Source of the DNA: Ichthyophis bannanicus
Lineage: Eukaryota > Chordata > Amphibia > Gymnophiona > Ichthyophiidae
DNA length: 64,000 nucleotides
Assembly (NCBI GenBank): GCA_033557465.1
Contig: CM066043.1
Coordinates: 75,980,662 to 76,044,661, forward strand
Reading direction: 5' to 3'
Below are positions 1 to 9,393 of this stretch, piece after piece. Position numbers and translations under genes: made by a program. Within the stretch, counting starts at the first letter, position 1. Every line of letters begins with the position of its first letter. The notes under the pieces were generated by a model. It was not told the DNA's origin, ran no database searches, and saw only the letters and a program-made list of their open reading frames with translations.

Positions 1-1040
1 ACAAAACTCTCAACAAGGATGACCCTAGCTCATTTAGGCCCATAGCTAGTATAACATTCGTATCCAACATAATTGAGAAGGTTGTCCAATTACAACTTCA
101 GGACTTCATTGATCTAAACGCACCTCTAGACGTCCACCATTCCATGGTGTCAAAACACTACTACTAGCGCTATTCGACATACTCATTCGTGGAATGGATG
201 ACACAAAACAGGCATTCGTTCTTGTCTTCTTAGATATCGCCTCTGCATTTGACAATGTTAACCACAACATCCTTCTCTCAAGATTAGCCCAAATTGGAAT
301 AAAGGGAACAATTTTCCAATGTTTTAAATCTTACATCTCCGATGGATGCAACAAGTACAAGTAGGACAAGAAACATCTTCTATCTTCACCCAGGAACAGG
401 GAATACCTCAAGGATCCGCCCTATCAGCTCTGCTATTCAACTTATACCTATAACCAATCAGCAACATATTCAGAAAATTCAAAATAGGATATCATATACA
501 CAGATGATATCATGTTATACCTCCCCATAGACATAACGAACCCCACCCATCACAACCTGTCAGCTTGCATCAAAGAAACAGAGAACTGGCTAAACACTAA
601 TAATCTTAGCATTAACTTCAAGAAAACTAAAGTACTATATATCACAAGTAATCAAAACTTTACCCTCCCCCCCCCCCCATCCACTCATCATTCATGACAC
701 CGTGCTCCCAGTGAAACAAGTAGTAAAATACCTGGGAGTAATACTTGATAAATTCCTCAGCATATCAACCCACATAAAACCACCAGAACCAAACTAAGGA
801 TCATACAACATTTGAGACCCCTAATTGACACCCATGATTTTAGATAAATACGTGATACAGTAGTCAGAGTGGGGGCTGATAAAGGCTTGTAACAGCTTGT
901 TACAGGGAACAAACAAAAAGAATTTGAATTTACTCCAAATGGCACAGAGTGTCATAGCCAGAATCATCTGCAAAGCCCGATTAACAGATCACATTACTCC
1001 CATTTTACATAAACTCCACTTGTCACCAATACCAAGTAAG
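1..1040 (+). mobile_element. LINE (L2/Rex1/Jockey-like) reverse transcriptase remnant, left part
   Basis: Conceptual translation across frames gives ordered RT motifs of the L2/CR1/Rex1/Jockey group: FRPIASITFVSNIIEKVV near 33-90, LDIASAFDNVNH at 230-265 (palm aspartate), GIPQGSAL at 400-423, and YTDD at 497-508 in place of YADD. The C-terminal stretch near 985-1040 reads DHITPILHKLHLSPI. Several frameshifts and stops make it a pseudogene. DIRS copy A1 interrupts it at 1040 and the reading resumes at 6723. The 5' part lies left of the window. Confidence 0.8.
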
Positions 1041-1400
1041 AGTAGTTACTCACCTGTAACAGGTGTTCTCCAGGAGCAGCAGGAATCAGTCCTCACATAT
1101 GGGTGACGTCGGCGCCGACGGAGCCCCCGTGCAGAGCATTTCCCCAGCTTTCAAAGAAAGCCTTTGGGAATGCAGCGTACCTGCACGGTCCCCTTCTTGC
1201 CCAAAGGTGCCATCTTGCTCAGTCTGATGACATAGCTAAAAGACAGCAAAAAACAAAATAAAGTATATGACTGCAACTCCAGGGGAGGAGGGAGGGTCGT
1301 GAGGACCGATTCCTGCTACTCAACACCTGTTACAGGTGAGTAACTACTCTTTCTCCAGGACCAAGCAGGAAGTCAGTCCTCACATATAGGACTCCCCAGC
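1041..1400 (-). repeat. A1 terminal repeat plus internal complementary region
   Basis: The outer part (1041-1229) matches the right terminal repeat in inverted form. It contains the near-palindrome CACCTGTAACAGGTG (1051-1065) and the perfect palindrome GTCGGCGCCGAC (1108-1119). The inner part (about 1298-1400) repeats the left end in inverted form (palindrome copy at 1324-1338), then runs through TTTCTCCAGGACCAAGCAGG, the complement of the right terminus. It therefore equals a joined left-plus-right end, the hallmark DIRS internal complementary region thought to template the ends of a circular intermediate. Confidence 0.85.
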
Positions 1401-1530
1401 TCTAGGCTACCGGGAACCCAAAGCTGATAAAATGGCTTCCTCTGAAGAGCCTCAGCATCTGTAATAAGAATATCCTCTGAGAAAACCCCCGTACGGTAGC
1501 CCAACACAAGGGCCGGAGGGTAGGAGTTGC

Positions 1531-2586
1531 CTAAACCTCAAAGAGATTACGGAGTACCGCCTGTCTGAAAGTACTGTCCCTTCGGGACTCTCTCTCGAGG
1601 CAGTAGTGGGCTGCAAAAGTCTGGCTTGAAGACCAAGTAGCAGCCCGGCAGATGTCTGCCAACGGAACAGAACGGAGATGAGCTACTGACACGGCTTTCG
1701 CCCTGACACTGTGGGCCGTGACTCGACCCTGCAAGGAGAGGTCGGCTGCCTTGTATGCCCAGGCGATACGATCTGCTACCCAAGTGGACAAGGTATGCTT
1801 GGAGACAGGCAACCCCAGTTTATTAGGGTCAAAGGAAACGAAGAGCTGAGTAGCCTTTCGGTGCCCTCGCGTACGTTCTATGTAAAAGGACAACGCCCTC
1901 TTACAGTCCAGGGTATGCAAGACTGTTTCAGCCCGGCTGGTATGCGGCCTGGGAAAGAATGTCGGAAGAACCACCTCCTGGTTGAGGTGGAAGGAGGAGA
2001 CAACTTTTGGGAGGAACTTCAGATGGGTCCGTAGGACCACCCTGTTCCTACAGAACCGTGTGTATGGTCTATCAGAAACCAGAGCTTGTAGTTCACTCAC
2101 ACGTTTGGCCGAGGTAAGAGCTACCAGGAAGAGCGCCTTCCAAGAAAGGTAGCGTAAATGGCAAGTAGCCATCGGCTCAAACGGTGGGCGAGTAAGTTGT
2201 TGCAAGACCACATTCAAATCCCACTTAGTGGCAGGTGGATGAATCGGAGGCTTAAGCAAAAGCATGCCTCTGAGGAAGCGGGACACCAAGGGGTGAACCA
2301 ACAGAGACTGTCCCTCTACCGGTGAGTGGTGTGCTGATAGAGCACTGAGGTGGACCCGAACAGAGTTGGAGTTAAGGCCTAGATCTGACAGGTGAAGTAG
2401 GTACTGTAGTACTACTGGCACAAGGCAGGAGAAAGGATCTTCATTGCGTTGAGCATACCATATTGAGAACCTACGCCACTTGAGGGCATAGGACTTTTTG
2501 GTGGACTGCCTCCTAGAGGCCAAGACCACCTCCTCAACTTCCCTAGGTAGAAGTAAAGGAGCTAGCACTATCCTTTCAGCAGCCAA
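1531..2586 (-). CDS. DIRS tyrosine recombinase, copy A1
   Basis: A 351-residue open frame that would catalyse site-specific strand exchange of the circular DNA intermediate. The N-terminal core-binding part contains the SRRQSTKKSYALKWRRFSIW block. The catalytic part carries box I Arg in SAKRVSELQAL, box II H-x-x-R as AHSVRA, and the putative nucleophile Tyr in FAAHYCLE near the C-terminus. It ends RNLFEV like the other copies. Its start overlaps the end of the RT/RNase H frame by 19 bases in another frame. All catalytic positions are present, so this protein could be active although the rest of A1 is broken. The true start could lie upstream in the overlapping frame (see findings). Confidence 0.85.
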   Translation of the reverse strand: MAAERIVLAPLLLPREVEEVVLASRRQSTKKSYALKWRRFSIWYAQRNEDPFSCLVPVVLQYLLHLSDLGLNSNSVRVHLSALSAHHSPVEGQSLLVHPLVSRFLRGMLLLKPPIHPPATKWDLNVVLQQLTRPPFEPMATCHLRYLSWKALFLVALTSAKRVSELQALVSDRPYTRFCRNRVVLRTHLKFLPKVVSSFHLNQEVVLPTFFPRPHTSRAETVLHTLDCKRALSFYIERTRGHRKATQLFVSFDPNKLGLPVSKHTLSTWVADRIAWAYKAADLSLQGRVTAHSVRAKAVSVAHLRSVPLADICRAATWSSSQTFAAHYCLERESRRDSTFRQAVLRNLFEV

Positions 2587-4390
2587 GCCATCAGATTGAG
2601 GGATCTGAGATTGGGGTGCAGAAGGGAACCCTGATCCTGAGACAGGAGATCAGGTTGCAACCCCAGAGGGAATGGAGTTTCCACCGCCAACTGCAGAAGA
2701 AGTGGAAACCACGGTTGCCTTGGCCATCTGGGGGCTTCCAGAATCACCGAGGCCTTGTCCCGTAGAATCTTGAACAGAGTTCGGGCCACCAGGGGCATGG
2801 GAGGAAACGCATACAGGAGGCCCATAGACCAAAAGATCAGAAACGCATTTGCTGCCATTCTCAGGGGATGCGGCTGTCTGGAGCAAAACCTGGGCAGCTG
2901 ACGGTTCAATGGGCTTGCAAAGAGATTGATGGATGGAAGTCCCCATCGTAGAAAGATCTGCTGGACCACCAGTGGATTCAACTGCCATTCGTGAGGCTGG
3001 AGAATCCTACTTAGTTTGTCTGCCAAGAAGTTCTCCTGACCAGGTAGATAAACTGGTTTGAGAAGCATGCCTTGTTTGACTGCAAAGGAGCAAAGGGCCT
3101 GCGCCTCCTGACATAGGAGTCTGGACCCTGTGCCCCCTTGCTTGTTCACATAGAACATTGCTACCTGATTGTCTGTGTGAACTAAGACAGACTAGTGAGA
3201 GAGGGCATGAGAAAAAGTCTGTAGAGCCAAGCAGATTGCTCGCAGCTCCAAAAGATTGATCTGCTGTGTGGCCTCCTGAGGAGACCTAAGGCCTTGAGTG
3301 CACATGCCCTGGCAATGTGCACCCCAGCCCTTTAAGGAAGCATCGGTTGTCAGCACCCTTGTGTGTGCTGGGGCCTGAAAGGGTACCCTCCTGAGAAGGT
3401 ATGGGAGATGTAGCCACCACTGCAAGGAGTCCAAGAGTGGTTTGGACACCTTTACTCTGTCTCAGAGGTCGCCTGTGGCTTGCGCCCACTGAGCTCTGAG
3501 GCACCACTGAGCCGCCCGCATGTGCAGATGGGAATTCGGGGTCACACGTACCGTGGATGCCATGTGGCCCAGGAGCCACAGGAAGTGTCTGGCGGAGACC
3601 TGAGAATTGCTTTGGAACTGGTTGGCCAAGTCCATCAGTCTGTGGGCCCTGTCCTCAGGCAAGTAAGCTCTTGCCTGCAGGGTGTCTAATCTTGCCCCTA
3701 TAAACTCTAGGTTCTGTGAGGGGAGCAAAGTGGACTTTGCGTAGTTTATAACAAAGCCCAGATGCTGAAGAAGAGAGACAGTGCGAAGAGTGGCTTTGTC
3801 TGGCCTCCTGGAGAGACTGACCCCTGGATAAGACAGTAGTCCAGGTATGGAAAGACAGAAATTCCCTGATTTCTGAGATAGGCCGCCGCCACCGCCAGGC
3901 ATTTGATGAAAACCCTAGGGGCGGAAGTTAGACCAAAGGGAAGTACTCTGTACTGAAAATGGTTTCCTCCCACCACAAATCTGAGATATTGTCTGTGGTC
4001 TGGATGGATGAGAATGTGAGTATAAGCATCCTTTAGATCTAAGGAGCATAGCCATTCTCCCTGCTGGAGGTAGGGCAGCAGTATCCCAAGGGTAAGCATC
4101 TTGAACTTTTCCCTCTCCAGAAACTTGTTTAGGTTTCGCAAATCTAGGAGAGGCCGGAGGCCTCCTGTCCTTTTTGGTACCAGAAAGTACCTGGAGTAGA
4201 AGCCTTGCCCTTTCAGGTGGTGAGGCACCGATTCCACCACCTGTTCCTTTAAAAGACTTGCCAACTCCTGAAGGAGAAGGTTTCTGTGCAGAGGGAGTTT
4301 TAGAGGCTCCCTGGAAAGTAGGAGGGGGGTATCTGGTGGAAGTGGAGCATGTAGCCTTTTTGGACTATGCTGAGGACCCAGGTATCCCCC
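2568..4390 (-). pseudogene. DIRS reverse transcriptase/RNase H, copy A1 (broken)
   Basis: RT fragments at 4264-3746 and 3902-3462 include VPKRTGGLRPLLDLRNLNKF, the SLDLKDAYTHILIHP palm block and VLPFGLTSAPRVF. The catalytic YLDD has become FPYLDYCLI. RNase H follows at 3449-3192 (LTTDASLKGWGAHC and ELRAICLALQTF), with an in-frame stop near 3190 just before the NQVAMFYVNKQGG block at 3158-2568. The lost catalytic aspartate, a frameshift near 3750-3900 and the stop make this non-functional. Confidence 0.85.
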
Positions 4391-4422
4391 TGTGATGGCT
4401 GGCCACCTGTAGGCGTACAGGG

Positions 4423-6340
4423 TCAGCCGACCTCCTGTGCTGAGTGGAGCCAGCTGTGGGAGTCAAAACCCCGCTCCCTGCTGTGCAGGAGCTGGAGCCG
4501 CCAGCTCTGGGGTCTTCTGCCTACGGGCCCCATGCCCCTGCCCTTGGCCTGCTGGCTCTGTTGGGGAGCTGGAGAGGCCTGATATTGAGGGTAGGATTTG
4601 TAGACAGCACCCTTCCTCGGGAAAAAGGGCTTCTTTCCTGAGCCCTTCTTTTTCTGAGAAGGGGCAGAAGTCTTCCTGGACAGCCTTGTCCTGGTGAGAG
4701 TCTCAGTCTCGATTTCCGCAGCCTTTTCAGTCATGGGCTTACCAAAAAGGTTTTCACCTCGGCAAGGGACATCGACCAACTTGTCCAGCACCCATGGCTC
4801 CAGGTCTGATGACTGTAGCCAGGCCTGACGGCATGCACAGATGCCGGCCGCGGCTACCTGGGCCGAAGCCTCGAAGCCATCAAAGGCTGCTCGAGAGATA
4901 AACGTCGAGCACTCTCGAATCCCTGTCGACAAAACCTTGAACATCTGCAAAGCTGAGAACCCGGCAATCTCCTTTGCCAGGTCTCGTAGGTACATGCCCA
5001 TGTACAGCTGGTAGGTCTGGACACGGCAAGATAGCATAGAGCCCTGGAAGCACTTTCTACTGAGGGCATCCAGGTTCCGGGCCTCCCAGCCGAGGGGCAC
5101 TGAGGAGTGCATCTTCTGACTCTGCATGGCCGATTTCACAACCAAGGAGTGGTGCGGTAGCTGCGCCTTTTGGAACCCAGGGCTCTTACGGACTCGATAA
5201 ATGGAATCGACCCATTTGCTAGGAACCGGCGTCGAGGCCAGTGCCTCCCACATACGGAAGAGCAGCTGTTCCAGCATCGGAGGAACCGGTACAGTAAAGG
5301 CTTCCTTTGGAGGAAAATCATACTGGAGGGCATCAAGCTCCTCGGCTCGAGGCTCCTTCTTGGTATCTGCAGGGAAGGCCAAGGCCTTGGCCATGTCCCT
5401 CACGGTCCAAGAACCGGGTATCCTCCGGGGAGGATCGTCTCCGAGGCTCGGGCTCCGGTGTGTCCGAAGGGACGCACTGGGTCCGGAAGGTGTCTGAGGA
5501 CTCCTTGTCCGTCTCCCACTCAGACTCCTCCGAGGAGGAATCGAGCGGCTCCGGCCGTGTGGGCCTCAGTGCCACCCGCCCCGACGCCGACGACCTCGGC
5601 CCCGCACGGGAGGTCAAGGGGGACTTTGACCGAGGATCGACTCGAGACTTCATCGACTACTCGAGGATCGGCTCGGTCTCCGGGGTCTACTTAGATGTCG
5701 AGGTCCTGGTGGTCGGGGCAGATGCACCGGTCAGACCTGCGATCAGCACCCGCTGCTGTTCCATGAAGGCAGCCAAGCTGCTCTCCAAGGCCGCCAACCC
5801 AAGTCCAAGCTCAGGAGACTCAGCAGCCCCCGACTCAGGCTCCGATGGCGTCGGACCCGACATTGGCTCCCCCGGAGGAGAGTCTACAAGGACAACTGCA
5901 CTTACGTGACTCGGGGACTCCGGCTCCACACGAGGTAGCTTGGAAGGCCTCTCCGACTGAGAGCCCGGGGCGGTGGTCAGGACTATGCGACCTGGCCCTC
6001 GAGGAACCAGGAGCCTCCACAGACGCCGCCCTCGCAAGCTTTTTCTTCATTCTGTGCTCCCGGGAAGGAGACTCCCTTTCAGAGGAACCCCGACGGCGCT
6101 CAGGGTCGGACTCCCGAGATGTTGAGGCCTCTGATGAAGTCCGGGTCCGGCCGGACACGGAGTCAGAGAAAATTCTCTCACATTGATGCTGACGGCTCCG
6201 AAGCGCCTTCGACGACATTTTGTCACACGGGGCACAGGGTCATGGTTGGGCCTGAGGCATTGGAGGCAGCAGTCATGTGTGTCGGTGAGAGACATAAGTT
6301 TCTTGCACCGATCACACTTTTTGAACCCGCTGGCAGCCAT
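4423..6340 (-). pseudogene. DIRS gag-like ORF, copy A1 (frameshifted)
   Basis: Starts at ATG 6340 with MAASGFKKCDRCKKLMSL, a Cys/His-rich region (C-x2-C, then H, C-x2-C and H) shared by all family A copies. It continues as a Ser/Arg-rich middle (6218-5840), an acidic Pro/Ser-rich stretch (5653-5333), and a conserved C-terminal domain (5403-4423) with FQKAQLPHHSLVV, YQLYMGMYLRDLAKE and VDVPCRGENLFGKPM. Several frameshifts break it. It probably binds element RNA or forms the particle. That role is inferred from gene order only. Confidence 0.75.
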
Positions 6341-6552
6341 CGGGGGAAAAAGGGCCCCTGCAAGGTCAAAAGACCGGGCTGCCAGTGAAAACACAAAAAG
6401 AGTGCGAACACTAGTCACGAAGGACTCGATACCGGTGTACTGAGCCCAGGTGGGAAGGGGAACCGGTGTCGAACCGGATAAGACAACGCGATAATCGCAG
6501 AAAAAAAATCAACTTTTCCCGGGTGACACGAACTCACGTCCGTTGGGCTCTG

Positions 6553-6722
6553 CGGAAAAATAAAGACTGAGCAAGATGGCACCCTTGGGCAAGAAGGGGA
6601 CCGTGCAGGCGCGCTGCATTCCCAAAGGCTTTCTTTGAAAGCTTGGGAAATGCTCCACACGGGGGCTCCGTTGGCGCCGTCACCCATATGTGAGGACTGA
6701 CTTCCTGCTTGGTCCTGGAGAA
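6553..6722 (-). repeat. A1 opposite terminal repeat (5' end of coding strand)
   Basis: Inverted copy of 1062-1229 ending CTTGGTCCTGGAGAA. It includes the CATATGTGAGGACTGACTTC block found at the same end of A2, A6 and A7, and in variant form A3 and A5. The internal palindrome seen at 1108-1119 is degraded here (GTTGGCGCCGTC). Confidence 0.85.
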
Positions 6723-7265
6723 GAATAAAATACAAAATCTTAATGATGATTTTCAAGATAATTAACAATATTGCACTTTTTCCTCACAACCCTAATACAT
6801 ATCTCAACAGACAGATCCAGAAGAGGTAACACACAGCATACCTTTATAGTCCCAATGTCCATTCACAAGACAAAACAGTCCACAAGCAACAGAGCATTCT
6901 CATATGTAGCCCCCCAGTCTACGGCATGCTCTCCCAGACACACTTTGATCAATTAAAGACCTCCAAAAAGAAATCAAAACATTGCTTTTCATTGAATATT
7001 ATGGAAACATCAAAGGGAATAACAGCACAATTCCACACACACCGAACCTCTCAAACTTTACCGATATCAGATTAATGGAACATGCTAAACGCCAGTTTAA
7101 GAAAAATGCAAAACATGCAAATCTGACCTATGTAAATCACGTATATAGTTTCATATGTAAATAGTTATCTGTACTGCTATTATTGACAATGTTATATGCA
7201 ACTTGTTCATTTTATTGTAAACTGCCCCTAATCATGGGAAGGGGCGGTACAGAAAAATGTTATAG
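6723..7265 (+). mobile_element. LINE remnant, right part with 3' tail
   Basis: Reading resumes after A1 with IKYKILMMIFKIINNIA and then FFLTTLIHISTDRSRR, the C-terminal tail that follows LHWLPI-type motifs in L2/Rex1-like LINE ORF2. The 3' UTR ends in an AT-rich tail at 7200-7265 that includes a short hairpin around CTGCCCCTAATCATGGGAAGGGGCGGTAC. The same hairpin-plus-tail design is found in the adjacent SINE. Confidence 0.75.
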
Positions 7266-7289
7266 ATAAATATCAGATAGTGAGTGGCT

Positions 7290-7608
7290 TCTTAAATTAT
7301 TTTTCAGGAAACATTTTATTTTTATTATTTAACATTTCTTATATACCGCCTTTCATGATATCAAGGCGGTTTACATTGAACAAACTGAAATTACATTGAA
7401 CAGGGCATTATAACTTGGAGATAACTATTTTACAGGGAACATGGGCAATGGAGGGTTAAGTGGCTTGCCCAAGACCACAAGGAGCACCTGTGGGACTAGA
7501 AACCCCAGTCCTTCTGGCCCAAGGTTGCTGTCCTCTAGTGGGATTTGAACCCCCGACCTTCTGGCCTGAGGTAACTTGCCCCAACCACTAGGCCACATAG
7601 TACACAAA
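7290..7608 (-). mobile_element. tRNA-derived SINE with LINE-like tail
   Basis: On the minus strand the head has an A box (complement of about 7582-7596, GCCTAGTGGTT) and a B box (complement of 7539-7556, GGGGGTTCAAATCCCA). The body contains CTTGGGCAAGCCACTTAACC. The tail (7375-7290) reads ACCGCCTTGATATCATGAAA then GGCGGTATATAAG and ends AT-rich, like the 3' end of the neighbouring LINE. The RNA polymerase III promoter is inferred from the boxes. Confidence 0.85.
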
Positions 7609-7845
7609 ACAGTGTACATTTTAAAGGCTTTTTAGTCCAGATATTTCCTGACCTGGCGAAGGAAACTCAGTACTGAAGGAGAGAATTTCTGATCCTGAGG
7701 ACCAAGGTTCTGCAGCTAGGTGGAACATTTTTCCTAAAATACCCATGCAAGTGTCCAAGTTGCTAGGTAACTCATATTTTCTTGTATCTCAATTGATTTC
7801 TTTTTTGAATGCACATGGTTCCCCTGGAATAGGGCAGATGGAAAG
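7609..7845 (+). mobile_element. LINE-type ORF fragment
   Basis: One frame reads IFPDLAKETQY, a stop, then REFLILRTKVLQLGGTFFLK and YPCKC. This resembles C-terminal ends of L1/Tx1-like first ORFs known to me from amphibian repeats. It has several stops and is cut by DIRS copy A2. Assignment is from memory of the pattern only. Confidence 0.45.
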
Positions 7846-8215
7846 AGTAGTAACTCACCTGTAACAGGTGTTCTCCAGGAGCAGCAGGAATCAGTCCTCA
7901 CATATGGGTGACATAGACGTCGATGGAGCCCTTGCGGAGCATTTCCCCAGCTTTCTATGAAAGCCTTTGGGAATGCAGGCACGCATGCGCGGTTCCCTTC
8001 TCGCCTAAAGGTGCCATCTTGCTCAGTCAAATGACATAGCTAAAAACAGCAAACAAAAATGTAAAAATAAACTATGTACAACTGCAACTCCCAAGGGAGG
8101 AGGGAGGGTTGTGAGGACTGATTCCTGCTGCTCATGGACAACACCTGTTACAGGTGAGTAACTACTCTTTCTCCAGGACCAAGCAGGAAGTCAGTCCTCA
8201 CATATGGGTGACTCC
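7846..8215 (-). repeat. A2 terminal repeat and internal complementary region
   Basis: Same organisation as the A1 left end. TAGTAACTCACCTGTAACAG opens the repeat, an inverted copy lies at 8142-8165, and it runs into TTTCTCCAGGACCAAGCAGG, the complement of the right terminus at 13521-13540. The stretch between holds GGAGGAGGGAGGGTTGTGAG, common to all copies. Confidence 0.85.
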
Positions 8216-8343
8216 CTAGCTCTGGGCTACCAGGAACCCAGGCTGAACAAGAGAACTCCCTCTAGTCCCAGCATCAAAGAAAGGCTTTTCACCGACAGAA
8301 CCTCCACCGGTAGCCCAACAGAGGGCAGGAGGGCAGGAGTTGC

Positions 8344-9393
8344 CTAAACCTCAAAGAGATTACGGAGTACTGCCTGGCCAAAAGCACTGTCCCTACGGGA
8401 CTCCCTTTCCAGACAGTAATGGACCGCAAAAGTCTGGTTTGAAGACCAACTAGCAGCCCTGCAGATGTCTACCAACGGTACAGAGCGGAGATGAGCCACT
8501 GAGGCAGCCATTGCCCTGACACAATGGGCCGTGACCCGGCCCTGCAAAGGAAGGTCAGCCGCCCTGTAAGCCCAGGTGATACAGTCAATCACCCAGATGG
8601 ACAAGGTACGCTTGGACACAGCCAACCACAAACTATTAGGGTCAAAAGAGATGAAGAGCTGAGTAACCCTTCTGTGCCCCTGCGTACGGTCAAGGTAGAA
8701 GGATAAGGCCCTCCTACAGTCCAGGGTATGCAGGACTGCTTCAGCCTGGCTTGCATGAGGCCTAGGGAAGAATGTTGGAAGAACCTGGTTGAGGCGGAAA
8801 GAGGAGACAACTTTGGGGAGGAACTTTGGATGAGTCCTGAGGACTACCCTGTTCCTATAAAATCTGGTGTAAAGCCTGTCACAGACCAGGGCCTGAAGCT
8901 CACTCACTCGCCTAGCCGAGGTGAGGGCTATCAGGAAGAGTGCCTTCCAGGATAGGAAGCGTAGAGGACAAGTAGCCATTGTCTCAAAAGGTGGGCGAGT
9001 CAGTTGCTGCAAGACCACATTCAATTCCCACTCAGGAGCAGGAGGACGGATTGGAGGCTTGAGCAAGAGCAAACCTCTGAGAAACCGGGACACCAAGGGG
9101 TGGACCGATAGGGAATGGCCGTCCACCAGTGAGTGGTGAGCTGCTAGAGCGGAGAGGTGGACCCGAACAGAATTGGACTTAAGCCCCTGATTTGATAAGT
9201 GCAGTAAGTACTGAAGCACTACTGGTACCATACAGGAAAAAGGATCCTCTGTACGAAGCTGACACCACACAGAAAACCTTTTCCATTTGAGAGCATAGGT
9301 TTTCCTAGTGGACTGTTTCCTAGAGGCTAGGACAACCTCCTCAACTTCCTGAGGGAGGCCCCAGGGAGCCAAGACTACCCTTGCAGCCTCCAT
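8344..9393 (-). CDS. DIRS tyrosine recombinase, copy A2
   Basis: The recombinase proper reads from about MEAARVVLAPWGLP (9393) to RNLFEV (8344). The SRKQSTRKTYALKWKRFSVW block is followed by box I Arg in SARRVSELQAL, box II AHCVRA (H-x-x-R) and Tyr in FAVHYCLE, so all expected catalytic positions are present. The same frame stays open upstream to 11187, giving 947 codons in all, across the whole RT/RNase H gene in a different frame. It resembles A1 and A7 closely. The real translation start is uncertain. Confidence 0.88.
   Translation of the reverse strand: MEAARVVLAPWGLPQEVEEVVLASRKQSTRKTYALKWKRFSVWCQLRTEDPFSCMVPVVLQYLLHLSNQGLKSNSVRVHLSALAAHHSLVDGHSLSVHPLVSRFLRGLLLLKPPIRPPAPEWELNVVLQQLTRPPFETMATCPLRFLSWKALFLIALTSARRVSELQALVCDRLYTRFYRNRVVLRTHPKFLPKVVSSFRLNQVLPTFFPRPHASQAEAVLHTLDCRRALSFYLDRTQGHRRVTQLFISFDPNSLWLAVSKRTLSIWVIDCITWAYRAADLPLQGRVTAHCVRAMAASVAHLRSVPLVDICRAASWSSNQTFAVHYCLERESRRDSAFGQAVLRNLFEV

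Larger units (their letters stand above)
1041..6722 (-). mobile_element. DIRS-type retrotransposon, family A copy A1 (full length, decayed)
   Basis: A 5.7-kb tyrosine-recombinase retrotransposon read right to left: terminal repeat, gag-like ORF, RT/RNase H, recombinase, then terminal repeat plus internal complementary region. The right end (about 6553-6722) is the inverted complement of 1062-1229; both carry the CCTCACATAT...CCCAGCTTTC...GATGGCACC sequence. It sits inside the LINE at 1-1040/6723-7265 with only AAG shared at the junctions, as expected for recombinase-mediated insertion rather than DDE integration. RT has lost its catalytic YLDD and gag is frameshifted, but the recombinase ORF is open. 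Confidence 0.92.

Noticed and set aside
1051..1339. CRISPR-like or phage attachment repeats from the recurring CACCTGT motif
   Set aside because: The motif occurs only twice per element, inverted, at retrotransposon ends. The genome is eukaryotic.
5170..5909. Long plus-strand ORFs (up to 200 residues) over A1 gag
   Set aside because: They are shadows of the GC-rich gag coding strand. The same region encodes gag on the minus strand in all copies, and the plus-strand peptides have no motif.
7539..7600. tRNA gene on the minus strand
   Set aside because: Same reason: it is the head of a SINE shared with 31191-31252.
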